Below, piece after piece: positions 50,789-60,604 of a stretch of 64,000 bases of DNA (position 1 is its first letter; every line of letters starts with the position of its first letter). The stretch spans positions 1,054,001 to 1,118,000 of the forward strand of contig OZ037858.1 of assembly GCA_964035575.1 (NCBI GenBank), read 5' to 3'. The notes under the pieces are model-generated. The model was not told where the DNA came from and did no database searches. It saw only the letters and a list, made by a program, of their open reading frames with translations. The translations under genes and the position numbers were made by a program. The stretch comes from Rhynchopus sp. YZ270_cl-10 (lineage: Eukaryota; Euglenozoa; Diplonemea; Diplonemida; Diplonemidae).

Positions 50789-51271
50789 CAGGGGCTCCGC
50801 TACCGTATAAAGTTCTGTTGCGGCGCAACAGAAGTCTGAAAAAAAGGAAAAAAAAAAAAAAAAAAAAAATCCCATGGTGTTGAACCACGGGAATACCATG
50901 GGAACTGGGTTGCTGACCGCACCATCCAGGCTGTACCTCAATTTTTTTTTTGCCTGCGGCGCCATTTTTCCTTTTTTGCTCCGCAAAAAAGGATTCGATG
51001 TGTGACTCTGTGCTGAAAAAGCTAGATTTTTACACCGTGCCCTAAATTTTTTTTCGCCTGCGGCGCCATTTGTTTGATTTTTTTTGCTCCGCAAAAAAAA
51101 AATACAGCTCCCAATGTCCCTGGTCAGCAGGGCTGAAAAATTTTTGGGCACAAAAACAGCTGACCCCCCAATCTTGAAATCTGAATTCCTGGATAAGACA
51201 CTGGCGCAGGGTGAAAAAAAAACCCCCGCAACAGAACTCAAAAAAAATCTGAAAACGTAGCGGAGGGGCTG
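50789..51271. mobile_element. hAT-like non-autonomous element, 483 bp
   Basis: Perfect 8-bp duplications GCTGATAC (50781-50788, 51272-51279). Ends CAGGGGCTCCGCTACCG and, inverted, CAGCCCCTCCGCTACG. Carries cargo module J (50929-51118, about 180 bp shared with 39081-39272) and dispersed repeat I (51133-51204). No transposase. Confidence 0.85.
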
Positions 51272-51410
51272 GCTGATACACACAAAAAAAAAAAAAAACT
51301 GTCACTTCATGCGGGCGATGGGAGGTGGATTTCTTCTGCTCGTTCGTTGATATCCTGCTATTCCCAACCCATTTTCCTGTTTTTTTGTTTTTTTTTTTTT
51401 TTTCGGAGTC

Positions 51411-51453
51411 AGTGCCTGCGTCCCAGAGGCGTTTTGCACTATCAACTTCACTT
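51411..51453 (+). repeat. hpD' module
   Basis: GTGCCTGCGTCCCAGAGGCG, TTTTGCACTATCAACTTCAC; an hpB begins 9 bp later. Confidence 0.85.
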
Positions 51454-51461
51454 TTTTTAAA

Positions 51462-51560
51462 GGTGACTAAAGCACTGCTTGAAAAAGATTGATGAATAAC
51501 CAATGTTCAAAACATTAAGTAATCTAATCAGACTAAAGCACTGTGAGGCTTGGGTATCTC
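51462..51560 (+). repeat. hpB module split by insert S
   Basis: GGTGACTAAAGCACTG, insert S at 51487-51529, then GACTAAAGCACTG and TGAGGCTTGGG. GACTAAAGCACTG is duplicated on both sides (51465-51477, 51531-51543). Confidence 0.75.
51487..51529 (+). repeat. Insert S, copy 2 (43 bp)
   Basis: GATTGATGAATAACC, AATGTTCAAAACATT, AAGTAATCTAATC; one base differs from copy 1. Confidence 0.85.
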
Positions 51561-51826
51561 TTTACTAAATTTTTCTTTTTCTTTTTCTTCGAATGTGTTT
51601 GGCGAGGCTTCTTCATCTGTTGTATTTATTTTTTTTTCCCCCTTCTTCTAATTGTGCAGCATTCGCTAAATAAGTACGTTGTCAATGCGCCCACAGCAGG
51701 GATTTGACCACGTGGTTTTACCTGCAATTTTGGTAGAGTTTGGTGGAAAACTCCCCTCCAAACCCCACCAAATTTCAGGGAAAAATCAGGTGATTTTGAA
51801 AATAAATTATCACTATCCCCATTAAG

Positions 51827-51875
51827 GACAGTCTTTAGTGTACCCACCCAAGGTGGATACTTGGTTGATTGTCGA
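51827..51875 (+). repeat. hpQ module
   Basis: GGACAGTC, CCCACCCAAGGTGG hairpin, TTGATTGTCGA. Confidence 0.65.
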
Positions 51876-52170
51876 AAAAAAAAAAATGCTAAATCTTTTT
51901 TGGGGGAAAAAAAGGCATCGTGTGTTCCTCCCATTCGCTGATTCGTCTTTACTTATTTGTTAATACTAAATGACTTCGGTGGATTGTGTTTTATCCCCGA
52001 ATACGGCGGGGGTGAAAATGCAAAACCACTGCCCTTAGCAACACCAAACTTATTTCATTTAACATCCCTCTGGCCGGCATTTATTTTGAACGAAATAAAT
52101 GATATTCTACTGTGGTCAAATTTTTTTTTTTGACTTCAATTCAGAGGTCATGTTGGTCCAGACCAACACC

Positions 52171-52231
52171 TCATTGTCGGATGCCGACTTCATGGTCGTC
52201 CTGCTGTTTAGATGAACCTACACCCTTTGTG
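52171..52231 (+). repeat. Direct duplication, left copy
   Basis: TCATTGTCGGATGCCGACTT, GTCCTGCTG, AGATGAACCTACACCC; a copy at 52432-52499 lies on the other side of the palindromic element. Confidence 0.7.
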
Positions 52232-52262
52232 GGATCTGATGAGACTATGGGTGGGTCGCTGA

Positions 52263-52383
52263 TAATGGTGGCAGTATTGTGATGGGAGCCCATTGGAATA
52301 CGCAAAATATATCAAAATACATCGCGTATTGTGATGTATTTTGCGTATTCCAATGGGTTCCCATCACAATACTGCCACCATTA
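52263..52383. mobile_element. Palindromic hAT-like miniature element, copy 2 (121 bp)
   Basis: Perfect 8-bp duplications GTCGCTGA (52255-52262, 52384-52391). Ends TAATGGTGGCAG and CTGCCACCATTA fit YARNG. About 90% identical to copy 1 at 50046. Confidence 0.92.
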
Positions 52384-52431
52384 GTCGCTGAGAGTACCAT
52401 CCATTTTCGGAGCACGTTCATTGTTACACAT

Positions 52432-52499
52432 TCATTTTCGGATGCCGACTTCCGTGGATTGTCCTGCTGATCTAGATATGAACCTACCACCCATTTGTG
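52432..52499 (+). repeat. Direct duplication, right copy
   Basis: TCATTTTCGGATGCCGACTT, GTCCTGCTGATCTAGATATG, AACCTACCACCC. Small indels compared with 52171-52231. Confidence 0.7.
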
Positions 52500-53063
52500 T
52501 ATTAATCTAATAGAAATAGCTCAAAAAAAAAAGGACATCTACATATTAACTTTGCCTTTCACGAAGGCAAAGGCGAGGCTTATGCCATCGTGTCACAAAT
52601 TTCTTTTTTGTTTGTTTACTCAACAAGCCACTGCCATTTTAGGTAAAACTCTGGTTTTATATTTTCTGTAGAATTTACAGGACATAACCAAACAGAGCAA
52701 TTAAAAAAAAAAAAAATGATCTTCGATCAGAATCAATCTTTCCTTCCTCTTTCTCTTTCTTGTCATTTTCTCTCTCAATCCGGATGCCTCAAACAACCGT
52801 ATTTCTGTTCTTCAAGCCCCCAACATCGATCCGCAAAAAAAAAAAAAAAAAAAAAAAAATTGCGAGATGACGGTCTAAAGCAGAGATAGTTGCGAAAAGG
52901 TTTTACGTGAACAATTGTCTATTTATGTCGTCCATGTACATCGTGATGCATTTAAAAAACAAAGGACGTTCTTCATCTGCAGCACCAAAAGGAAGGCATT
53001 ATACATACGGGGGAGGGTTCACGAAAACACCGTTTCTTTGTAACTTCTGAGGTGTATACAAAA

Positions 53064-53113
53064 TAGCGGAGCACACTCTAGGGTGGCTACACTAATACAA
53101 ACCTAGTTTTCAA
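53064..53113 (+). repeat. hpA module
   Basis: TAGCGGAGCACACTCTAGGG, TGGCTACACTAATACAAACC, TAGTTTTCA; the outer stem has lost one pair (TAGCG). Confidence 0.85.
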
Positions 53114-53245
53114 AAAATTAAAAAATATCTCAGCAAAGTGCCATTCATTCATTGCAACTTTCAAATTGTATTGCACAAAAACGAAAACCCGAAGTGTACA
53201 ACTTAACTTCTTATTTTTTCCAGCCTTTTTTTTATTTTATTTTAC

Positions 53246-53279
53246 GGTTGACCAAAGCTCAAAGGCTTAGGTTCATCGT
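53246..53279 (+). repeat. hpB module
   Basis: GGTTGACCAAAGCTCAAAGG, CTTAGGTTCATCG, then TTACCAAACC. Confidence 0.6.
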
Positions 53280-53388
53280 TACCAAACCTTGTTTTTTTTT
53301 CCCCTTTTTTTAAATCTTGCAGCAAAACCTTACGTTTTCAGATTTTGCCTTTGTTTTTTCCCCCCCTCTGCTCCCTCACGGAGTGCCA

Positions 53389-53430
53389 ATGTCTGTGTCC
53401 CAGAGGCGTTTGCACTATCAATTTCACTTT
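53389..53430 (+). repeat. hpD' module
   Basis: ATGTCTGTGTCCCAGAGGCG, TTTGCACTATCAATTTCAC. Confidence 0.8.
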
Positions 53431-53512
53431 TTTTTCCCCCCCTCTCCACAGTATCCCCTCGCTTTTTAACGCTCAAATTTTGCATTATTTGCAAAAAAAA
53501 AAAAAAAAAAAA

Positions 53513-53557
53513 TAGTGGAGCTTGCACGGCAACGACACTATTCCAACAATTCTTCAA
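53513..53557 (+). repeat. hpE module, short form
   Basis: TAGTGGAGCTTGCACGGC, AACGACACTATTCCAAC, AATTCTTCA. Confidence 0.8.
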
Positions 53558-53751
53558 AAGAAATCAGACAAGGTTTTCTTTCTGCTTGCAGCCGGTGTTC
53601 GGGGTTTCAAGCACTTTCAGCTTCTCTTACTGGTATTTGTTAGGTCATCGTAGGTCAGTGGGGAGGGTGCCCTCATCAACAACTGCCATTCGATTAGAAA
53701 GTCAGGGGGTGGGGTGGTCAGTACTACTTTTTTTTTTCTCTTTGTAAAAAA

Positions 53752-54267
53752 CATAGGTTTCGAACGCGCGTTCGCGTTTTTAGGGCGTTTTCGAGTGCGC
53801 GTTTGAAAAACGAAAAAAAAAAACGCGCGTTCGGAAAAAGCGAGAAAAAAAACGCGCGTTCGGAAAAAACGAAAAAAAAACGCGCGTTTGAAAAACGAAA
53901 AAAAACGCGCGTTCGAAAAAAACGAGAAAAAAAATGCGCGTTTGAAAAACGAAAAAAAAAAACGCGCGTTCGAAAAAGTGGAAGCCTCATGTTTACGTGG
54001 GGAGGTTTTTCGAACGCGCGTCGAAAAAGTGGTTTTTTCGAACGCGCGTCCAGTTTTTCAAACGCGCGTTCGAAAAAACCACTTTTTCGAACGCGCGTTC
54101 GAAAAAAAAAAAAAAAAAACGCCCTTTTTTTTTTACGCGCGTCCGGCTTTTCGAACGCGCGTTTTTTTTTTTTTTTTTTGCGCGTTTTTTTTTTTTTTTT
54201 CATGTGCGCGTTTTCCGATTTTGGAGTTGCGCGTTTTCGATTTTCGAACGCGCGTTCGAAACCTATG
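53752..54267. mobile_element. Palindromic CGCGCG-rich array with inverted ends (516 bp)
   Basis: Begins CATAGGTTTCGAACGCGCG and ends with its exact complement. The interior is about 15 irregular repeats of AACGCGCGTTCGAAAAA, switching orientation about midway so that the whole folds on itself. Flanked by A runs, which hide any target duplication. Fold-back element or satellite-like; no coding content. Confidence 0.75.
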
Positions 54268-54755
54268 AAAAAAGAGAAAAAAAAAAAATTGTTCTGCATT
54301 CGCCCTCGCCCCTTATTGAGAACACACCTGTCTATTTATGTCCCCTCATTTTTTTTTTTTTTTATAAGAACCCCTCCTCTTTTCTCTTCTCATTCAATAC
54401 ACACCAGATTTTATTTCATTTTTTTTTTTTTTTTGTATCCCGAAGAATGTGTGGTCTTGTTCAAAACCCCCAATCTCCCCCATCTACTCTAGCAAAATAA
54501 AACATAAACAAATTTTCAACTCCCCTACCCACTTCTGTTTCTGCATAAAACAACTCAAACAAAATTGGGTACAACGCTTCTCGTTAAATGTACCCAAAAC
54601 AAAAAAAGCAGCATTTTTTTATCTACTCTAATTTTCATGGTAAATCAATCCCAAACAAAAAAAATTATATTTCAGCATCAAAAAAACCTCACCATTCCTT
54701 CGCCTTATTGCACACTAAAAAAAAAAAGAGTAAAAAAGAAAACGAAAACGGAGAA

Positions 54756-54796
54756 AGTGGAGACGGTAACTACGCTTTTCCAACAATTTTATCAAA
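54756..54796 (+). repeat. hpE module, degenerate
   Basis: AGTGGAGACGGTAACTACG, CTTTTCCAACAATTTTATCA; the inner stem is nearly gone. Confidence 0.55.
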
Positions 54797-55052
54797 GAAA
54801 AAAATTTTTTAAGTGCAACAACAACAAAAAAAAAGACTAAAAAACGACGCCGTTATTTTCAAAAATTGTGGTTGTCATTCAATTTTTAAAAAAAAGAAAA
54901 GAGTTTCTTGACATTGTAATACCCCTCCCCTACTCCCTACTCCCTGCTCCCCCCTGACCCAACGCTTTCTGGCCACCTTTAAAAAAAAAAAACGAAAAAA
55001 GACTTCAAAAAAAAAAAAATAACTGACAAGAAATGAATGTAAGGGTAAACCT

Positions 55053-55093
55053 GTACAGATCCCGTCGTCTCGGACAAGGGACTGTAGATACTA
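55053..55093 (+). repeat. hpQ module
   Basis: GTACAGATCCCGTCGTCTCG, GACAAGGGACTGTAGATAC; hpE follows 20 bp later. Confidence 0.75.
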
Positions 55094-55112
55094 CAATTTT
55101 AAAAAAAATGAC

Positions 55113-55178
55113 AGTGGAGATTTGCACAACTGTGGCAACACTACCCGAGGCAACCACACTACTCCAACGATTTATCAA
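55113..55178 (+). repeat. hpE module interrupted by an element
   Basis: AGTGGAGATTTGCACAACTG, TGGCAACACTACCCGAGGC, ACACTACTCCAACG, then ATTTATCAA, which is also the target duplication of the following element. Confidence 0.88.
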
Positions 55179-55300
55179 GGGGTCAGGACATTCTGGTACC
55201 CCCAAGTCTGACTTTTGGACAATTCAAACCCACAAGGTTTCGATAAAGACAATTCAGACCCACAAGGTTTACGTTTGAACTGTCAGAATGTCCTTACCCC
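55179..55300. mobile_element. Miniature element with 9-bp TSD (122 bp)
   Basis: Flanked by ATTTATCAA on both sides (55170-55178, 55301-55309). Termini GGGGTCAGGACATTCTG and, inverted, GGGGTAAGGACATTCTG. Two direct copies of GACAATTCA..CCCACAAGGTTT inside. A 9-bp duplication and G-rich ends are compatible with a Mutator-like origin; not certain. Confidence 0.85.
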
Positions 55301-55392
55301 ATTTATCAAAGAAACGAAGAGAAAAAAAAATGCAACGAATACTCCTTCCTGCTCGTAACTCCCCCCTTGTTTTTTTTTTTTTCCACTACTTA

Positions 55393-55421
55393 GGTGACTA
55401 AGCCTGCGGCTTAGAGTCATA
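55393..55421 (+). repeat. hpB module
   Basis: CTAAGC, CTGCG loop, GCTTAGAGTCATATTCACC. Confidence 0.8.
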
Positions 55422-55849
55422 TTCACCTTCTTTTTGTACATATTTTTCTGCATTGAGGCCTTTTTCTTTTATCTTCCTCTTACTTTCAATGACACCACAT
55501 CCTAAAATAACCAAGATGAATCTACCCTCTGGGCGAACAGCGGCTATTTTTTTGAACGCTGATTTTTTTTTCTTTTCAAAATAGGAAAAATTGGATTTTT
55601 TTTTTTTTTTTGGAAAAACAAGAAGACAGAGCGACGTCATGAACGGGTATGCACTCTTGTCTTCCTGAGACAGCCTTTCTTAGCAGATGTGGTGATTACC
55701 TCCATCGTTTCTGTTAGAGGGGCAACCAGGCAAAATCAGTCCAGTCTGAACAAATGAAGCTACAACTAGCATTCAAAAGGGGAAAAAAAAAAACTGGCAA
55801 CACAAATGTCAAACAGTCTTTTCTTAAAATTATCCATTCATCCTATATA

Positions 55850-55880
55850 GGTGACTAAGTATGAGAGGCTTAAGTTCATC
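55850..55880 (+). repeat. hpB module
   Basis: CTAAGT, ATGAGAG loop, GCTTAAGTTCATCTG; paired with hpC 55 bp on. Confidence 0.85.
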
Positions 55881-55934
55881 TGATAAACGTTTCTTTTGTT
55901 TACTTTATCACAAGAGTTGTTTTATTTTGTTTAA

Positions 55935-55976
55935 GATGTGTCTGTATCCACGAAAGGCACATTCGTCCGACAACTT
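55935..55976 (+). repeat. hpC module
   Basis: Follows TTTAAG. GATGTGTCTGTATCCACGAA, AGGCACATTCGTCCGAC, AACTTTTC. Confidence 0.7.
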
Positions 55977-56346
55977 TTCTTTAATTATCCATTCATTCTG
56001 CCCCCTCTTCATGCTCTCACACAAAGCGTGGCTGGATTTCAGATAGAACACATAGGAAGCTTGTTGTTCTGTTCGGTCAGTGTCTTTCGTGGGATCGATT
56101 TTTTCATCATATTTTTCACTTTTCAACTTTTTTCACTGCCTGCATCTGTTGAGGTGCTTTGTCTTAATATTTGTGTCAGTGACCTGTGGGTAAGGTTGTC
56201 AGAGGGATGCAGTTACAACCTCCAGTAGCGAACAAAAAACAACGAATCTGAAGAGGAGCGGGTCCGTACCAAAGGACTGCCTTTTTTCAGGAATACATTT
56301 TCATTTCAAATTTCCACTTTTTTTTTTTGCGAGGACAGTTTCATAC

Positions 56347-56514
56347 ACTTACTCCCTGAGAGTCTTGGAGATTCTCCAATGGTGGTTTAGAGGGTTTTTA
56401 GCGACTTGAAGTAATAATAACAAATCGCGATTAATCGCGAAATTATGAAAAACTTCTCTAAAACCCTCTAATTAAAAAAACACCATCAGAGAGTCTCTGA
56501 GACTCTCGGGAAGT
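56347..56514. mobile_element. Fold-back element (168 bp)
   Basis: Arms ACTTACTCCCTGAGAGTCTT and, inverted, ACTTCCCGAGAGTCTCAGAG continue through ATGGTG and AGAGGGTTTT to a TCGCGATTAATCGCGA centre. No target duplication found. Confidence 0.75.
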
Positions 56515-57224
56515 TCAATGTATGTTTTGGGGGGGTGTTTTTTGTATTAGTGTCCGTTTTCATGTATAAAAATACTACACAGTTCTCATTTTGTTTTTTT
56601 CTTCTTCTTCTTCTTTTTTTTTTAGAAAATTAATACTCTGTAACCGCTGTAACGCATTAATATAAAAACTATTCACAAAAACAAATGGATAACGCAAACA
56701 ACGCGAGTTTCTTACTATGGAAACGTACGCTAAAAACAGTACCTGTTTTGGGGTACGTTTTCATCACTTCCAATGCACAATTTTAACGCCTTTTTTTTCT
56801 CTCTCTTTTTCTCTTTTTTGCATAATCGCCTTCGTTCCGTATTTGGTTGTTTTTGGTGTTATCATTATTTCTCAAAGTTGCGATATCCATTAAACAGCGT
56901 GTATTATGTGTATTGTTAAAAGAGAATGCACAGTAAAAAGACACTTCCCGTTTTCAGTTTATTTAAAGTTTATTTCGTTACTTACAAAGCCTACCCCAGG
57001 TGGTCCACTCACACCTTCTTTTGTTCTTTTTTAAAAAATATTGTCCTTTTCGATTATTTTCAATGTATTTTTTGACAGATGAGATGCAAAGGAACGCATA
57101 ACTAAACCCATCACCCAAACACTACTTTCATCTAGTTGTTGTAAAACTGCAACTTAAAAAGGGTGATGGGATCGAGCTCGACAGCCTGATTCCGAGAGGG
57201 GGGGGGTTTTTTTTTTTGCAATTA

Positions 57225-57252
57225 CCTGAGGCGTTTGCACTTTCAACTTCTC
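57225..57252 (+). repeat. hpD module, 3' half only
   Basis: CTGAGGCGTTTGCAC, TTTCAACTTCTC; the left half is replaced by G and T runs. Confidence 0.7.
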
Positions 57253-57777
57253 TTTTTTTGAATCCAAAATTTAAATTTGGATGAATCTGAGGAGAATGTC
57301 CTTGCACTTTCTCGAGTTGAAAGTATAAGAACTATTTTGAAGAAGAAAATAATCCTTGATCATTTACTTTGCTCTTATAAAAAGCACTACTTCAAGAATG
57401 TACCACGCTGTTTTTTGTTAGAAGGTAAAAAGAGGGGAAGACACTTATCCTAGGTGGACAGTTTCTGGGTGGGGTTGTCAAAAAAAAGATTGAAAGTTTG
57501 TGTTGAAGGCAATAGAGCACTGTGACTTCCAAGTCGTGTGGGCCTGCTGGACACTCTTGAAGTGTGGAAAAATGCGGGAACAAATACTTTGTTCGTCCTG
57601 TCGCTCTTTCTAGTACAATAGTAGTAGCAGCACAAATTTTCTTTTTTCTTCTTTCTGGCACCCCCCTTCAGTTCTGACCATCCCTTTTCCTCTTTTTTCG
57701 TTGGTTCGATTTTTTTTTTTTCTAAATCGGCAAAAAACTGCGTTGGCCAAATTGTCAAAATTTTACACTTTTTTGGG

Positions 57778-57803
57778 GTGACTAAATGAGGTTTAAGATC
57801 ACC
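57778..57803 (+). repeat. hpB module, rebuilt stem
   Basis: GGTGACTAAATGAGG, TTTAAGATCACC. Outer GGTGA..TCACC pairs fully; a T run and AAG lead straight into hpC. Confidence 0.75.
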
Positions 57804-57819
57804 AAACTTTTTTTTATAA

Positions 57820-57853
57820 GATGTGCGTGCACGAGGTGCATGCATCTCATAAA
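57820..57853 (+). repeat. hpC module
   Basis: GATGTGCGTGCACGAGGTGC, ATGCATCTCATAA; loop shortened to CGAGG. Confidence 0.8.
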
Positions 57854-57924
57854 TTTTTTGTTTTACATACAAAGCTTCAAATACTACTCTGAAGGGGAAA
57901 ATGAGCCCTGTCAAAAAAAAAGAC

Positions 57925-57939
57925 TTGCACAGGTGGCAA
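57925..57939 (+). repeat. hpE module, left part (split by hAT-like element)
   Basis: TTGCACAGGTGGCAA, continued at 59709 on the far side of the 1769-bp insertion. Confidence 0.8.
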
Positions 57940-59708
57940 CAGTGCTGTCGCTGAGTTTTGAAAAAAAATTTAATAGGTAGGGCACTGGTAGGGCAGGCCA
58001 AAAAAAAACCCGCAAAAAAAGGTCCCGAGCTTTCCCCCCGTAAAAGCGGTCGCTGCGCGCGCTTCGCGCGCGCGACTCCCTGCCAGTGCAAAAAGGTGAG
58101 GCTCTTTCTCCCCTCTGGTGCACAAAATCGTGAAAGGCGGGTGGGGAGGGTGAACCACAAGCCGTAGTGGGTGTCAGCTGTCGTATCAGTAACCTCAGTA
58201 GATCTATAAAAGAACCACGGCAACCAAAGGTTCCAGGCGAAGCCACGGCATTTCTAAAAAATGTTGCCATAAAGTAGCGCTGTCGTTCGTAATTAACGTC
58301 AGTTTCCGTAAAGTTTACTTACGTATTTTTCTAAAAAACGAAAGTTTCTGGCGAAGCCACGGTACGCAACATTTCAAAAAAAAAAAATGCGCTTAAAATT
58401 GACCATTTTTACAGCCAAACTATGTCATGGGAAGGGTGCATTGCAATCTTGCGCCGCAGGCGCACGGTACGCTACTTTTTTTTCTTCCGCCATGCTGCAT
58501 GCTTCCTTTTCCTTCGGCGTTTGACCAATTGAGTCGCGTTCTGGTCTCCCACGGTCGATGAAACGATGAGGAAAAAAAACGCCAAAAACTCGTAAGGGTG
58601 GGCGAATTGACAAAATTAATTCGGGTTATTGGCGTCATGGATTTCAGAATTCTGGAAAAAAAAAAGTTTTCAGAAAAAAAAGTTTTCTCTTGGTTCCCCC
58701 ACCAAAAAACCAAAAAATTCTAGAAAACACATGTGATTTCTAGTTTTTAAATTTGGTGGCTTCGGCAAATTGACCCCACCACAGAACGGGTGGATTCAGG
58801 AAATGTAAATGCCGGTGTTTTCGAACAAAATGCAAAATGCCCATGTTTTTTGCAAAATGTACACGCATGGGAGGCCCTAAAACCCCTGCTACCGTGTGTT
58901 TCTACAGGCAAACACTTGGACCCTTTACCTTACACTTACGGGTTTTGACCAAAACCAAGAACTCGTCCATTTCGGCAAATTGACCCCACCGCAGAACGGA
59001 CAGATTCCGAAAATGCAAATGCCGGTGTTTTCGGGCATTTTCATGTTTCAGAATCAGGGAGAGAAAATCTGGGTTGTGGGATTTACCTTAGCCCCTTCAC
59101 CTTACACTCATTTTGACCAAAACCAAGAACTTGTCCATTTCGGCAAAGTGACCCCACCACAGCGCGGACAGATTCCGGAAATGCCAACCGCGGTATGTTT
59201 TGGGGCTGAAAGATTTTCAGGGGAAAATATTTTTCAGTAGCATTTTTTGGCCGAAAATGGGCCCCACGTATTAGTGACCGGGCTCATATTTTCAAAAAAA
59301 TACGTGGTCAAAAAATTGTCCAATTTTCGAGATTGACCCCACCACTTTTTGGACGGATTCCGGAAATGCCAAAAAAAACTGTGTTTTGGGTCACGAATCT
59401 CTACCCCGTCACCCAAAAACCAGTTTTTCCTGATGAAAACTTTTTTTCCTAAAACTTTTTTTTTCCTGAAAACTTTTTTTCTGCGTCATGCGTCAGCGTT
59501 TTCTCTGCGTCATGTAACCCGAATTAATTTTGTCAATTCGCCCACCCTAACGATGGTTAGCAAAATGCCTGCCGAACCCCTCCTCAAAAAAATAAAATAA
59601 AATAATCCTGGTAGGGCAGGAGGGCGGACCTTGCCCTACCAGGAAAAAAAACCAAATTTAATAGGTATGGCGAATGCCATACCAGCCTGATCAGGCACGA
59701 CAGCACTG
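57940..59708. mobile_element. hAT-like non-autonomous element inserted in hpE, 1769 bp
   Basis: Perfect 8-bp duplications GGTGGCAA (57932-57939, 59709-59716), which are part of the hpE sequence it split. Termini CAGTGCTGTCG at both ends, inverted; subterminal GGTAGGGC repeats. Interior: cargo module G in reverse (58346-58475) with a partial copy at 58205-58280, and a K tandem array (58744-59395). No transposase frame. Confidence 0.9.
58744..59395 (+). repeat. K tandem array inside the hAT-like element
   Basis: Four diverged units around CGGCAAATTGACCCCACC, GACAGATTCCGGAAATGC and, in the first three, CCGGTGTTTTCG-type ends, spaced about 165-190 bp. A single inverted K unit lies at 47985-48073. 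Confidence 0.85.
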
Positions 59709-59740
59709 GGTGGCAACTACACTATTCCAACAATTTTTCA
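59709..59740 (+). repeat. hpE module, right part
   Basis: GGTGGCAACTACACTATTCC, AACAATTTTTCA, matching 38165-38197. Confidence 0.85.
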
Positions 59741-60340
59741 AAAAAAAAAAAAGAAAGAAAAGGCCGACACCCCTTGCTGGCACGAATCTTTTGATAGCAA
59801 AAAAAACGGCGGAGACTGAGAAGTTCACACTCGACACATTTCCTTTTGTGGACCAGAGAATCAGAGAAAGCTGATGTTTTGAAAACAGACATGTATTGCT
59901 TTTTTTTGAACAAAGATGTGGGTTGTCCATGACTCTTTCGGACATATTTCTCGTCTTTTTAGTGGTCTTTTGTCTGCTGTGATCTATCGCTCCTGCTGTT
60001 TCCTTGCGACAACGAAGATTTTGTGGCGTGTCCTCCATTTTTTGCGAAGCTCATTCGAATTTATCTTTAAAGAGAACCAGAGGGTGTTTACAACCCCGCT
60101 TTCTGTTGAAAGTATAGGAATTTTTCTTTTTACTCATTTTTTCTCAAAAGTTTTTCTTTTTCTTAGGCAGATCTTACTTTTTTAAAAGAAGATGTCCAAA
60201 AATCCCCTTTTTTTTGCCGGCCTCCGAAATTCGACTCTGGAAGAAGCCGCAAAAAAAAAAATATTTTTTTAAAAAAAGCAAAATGGTTGCCGAACACCGT
60301 TTGAAGAAAACCAGGTGATGATCTTATTAAGCTAGATTAA

Positions 60341-60373
60341 GGTGACTAGATACAAGAGGCTTAGGTTCATCTT
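60341..60373 (+). repeat. hpB module
   Basis: GGTGACTAGATACAAGAGG, CTTAGGTTCATCTTG, then TTGAC. Confidence 0.8.
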
Positions 60374-60452
60374 GTTGACTTTTCTAAGTATACTGTCAAC
60401 GAGAGGGCGTTATTTTTTAAGTCATAGTTTCTTTATAACCCACGGAATGTCC

Positions 60453-60485
60453 GTGTCTGCGTCCGCTGAGGCGTTTGCACTATCG
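60453..60485 (+). repeat. hpD module, compact
   Basis: GTGTCTGCGTCCGCTGAGGC, GTTTGCACTATCG; the apical GATGAACGG is missing. Confidence 0.8.
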
Positions 60486-60604
60486 AAAAAAAAAATATAG
60501 CAATTCCATCCCAACTTTTTTTTGAAAGATGGTAACACCGTGCGTGCTTTGAAATCAGTTAATGTACGTTAGAATATTGACCATTAAAAACCTACAATAA
60601 CATT

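Noticed and set aside
53724-54500. Lys/Arg/Ala-rich frames of 126-229 residues at 53.7-54.5 kb
   Set aside because: They follow the palindromic CGCGCG array in several frames and on both strands; no conserved domain.
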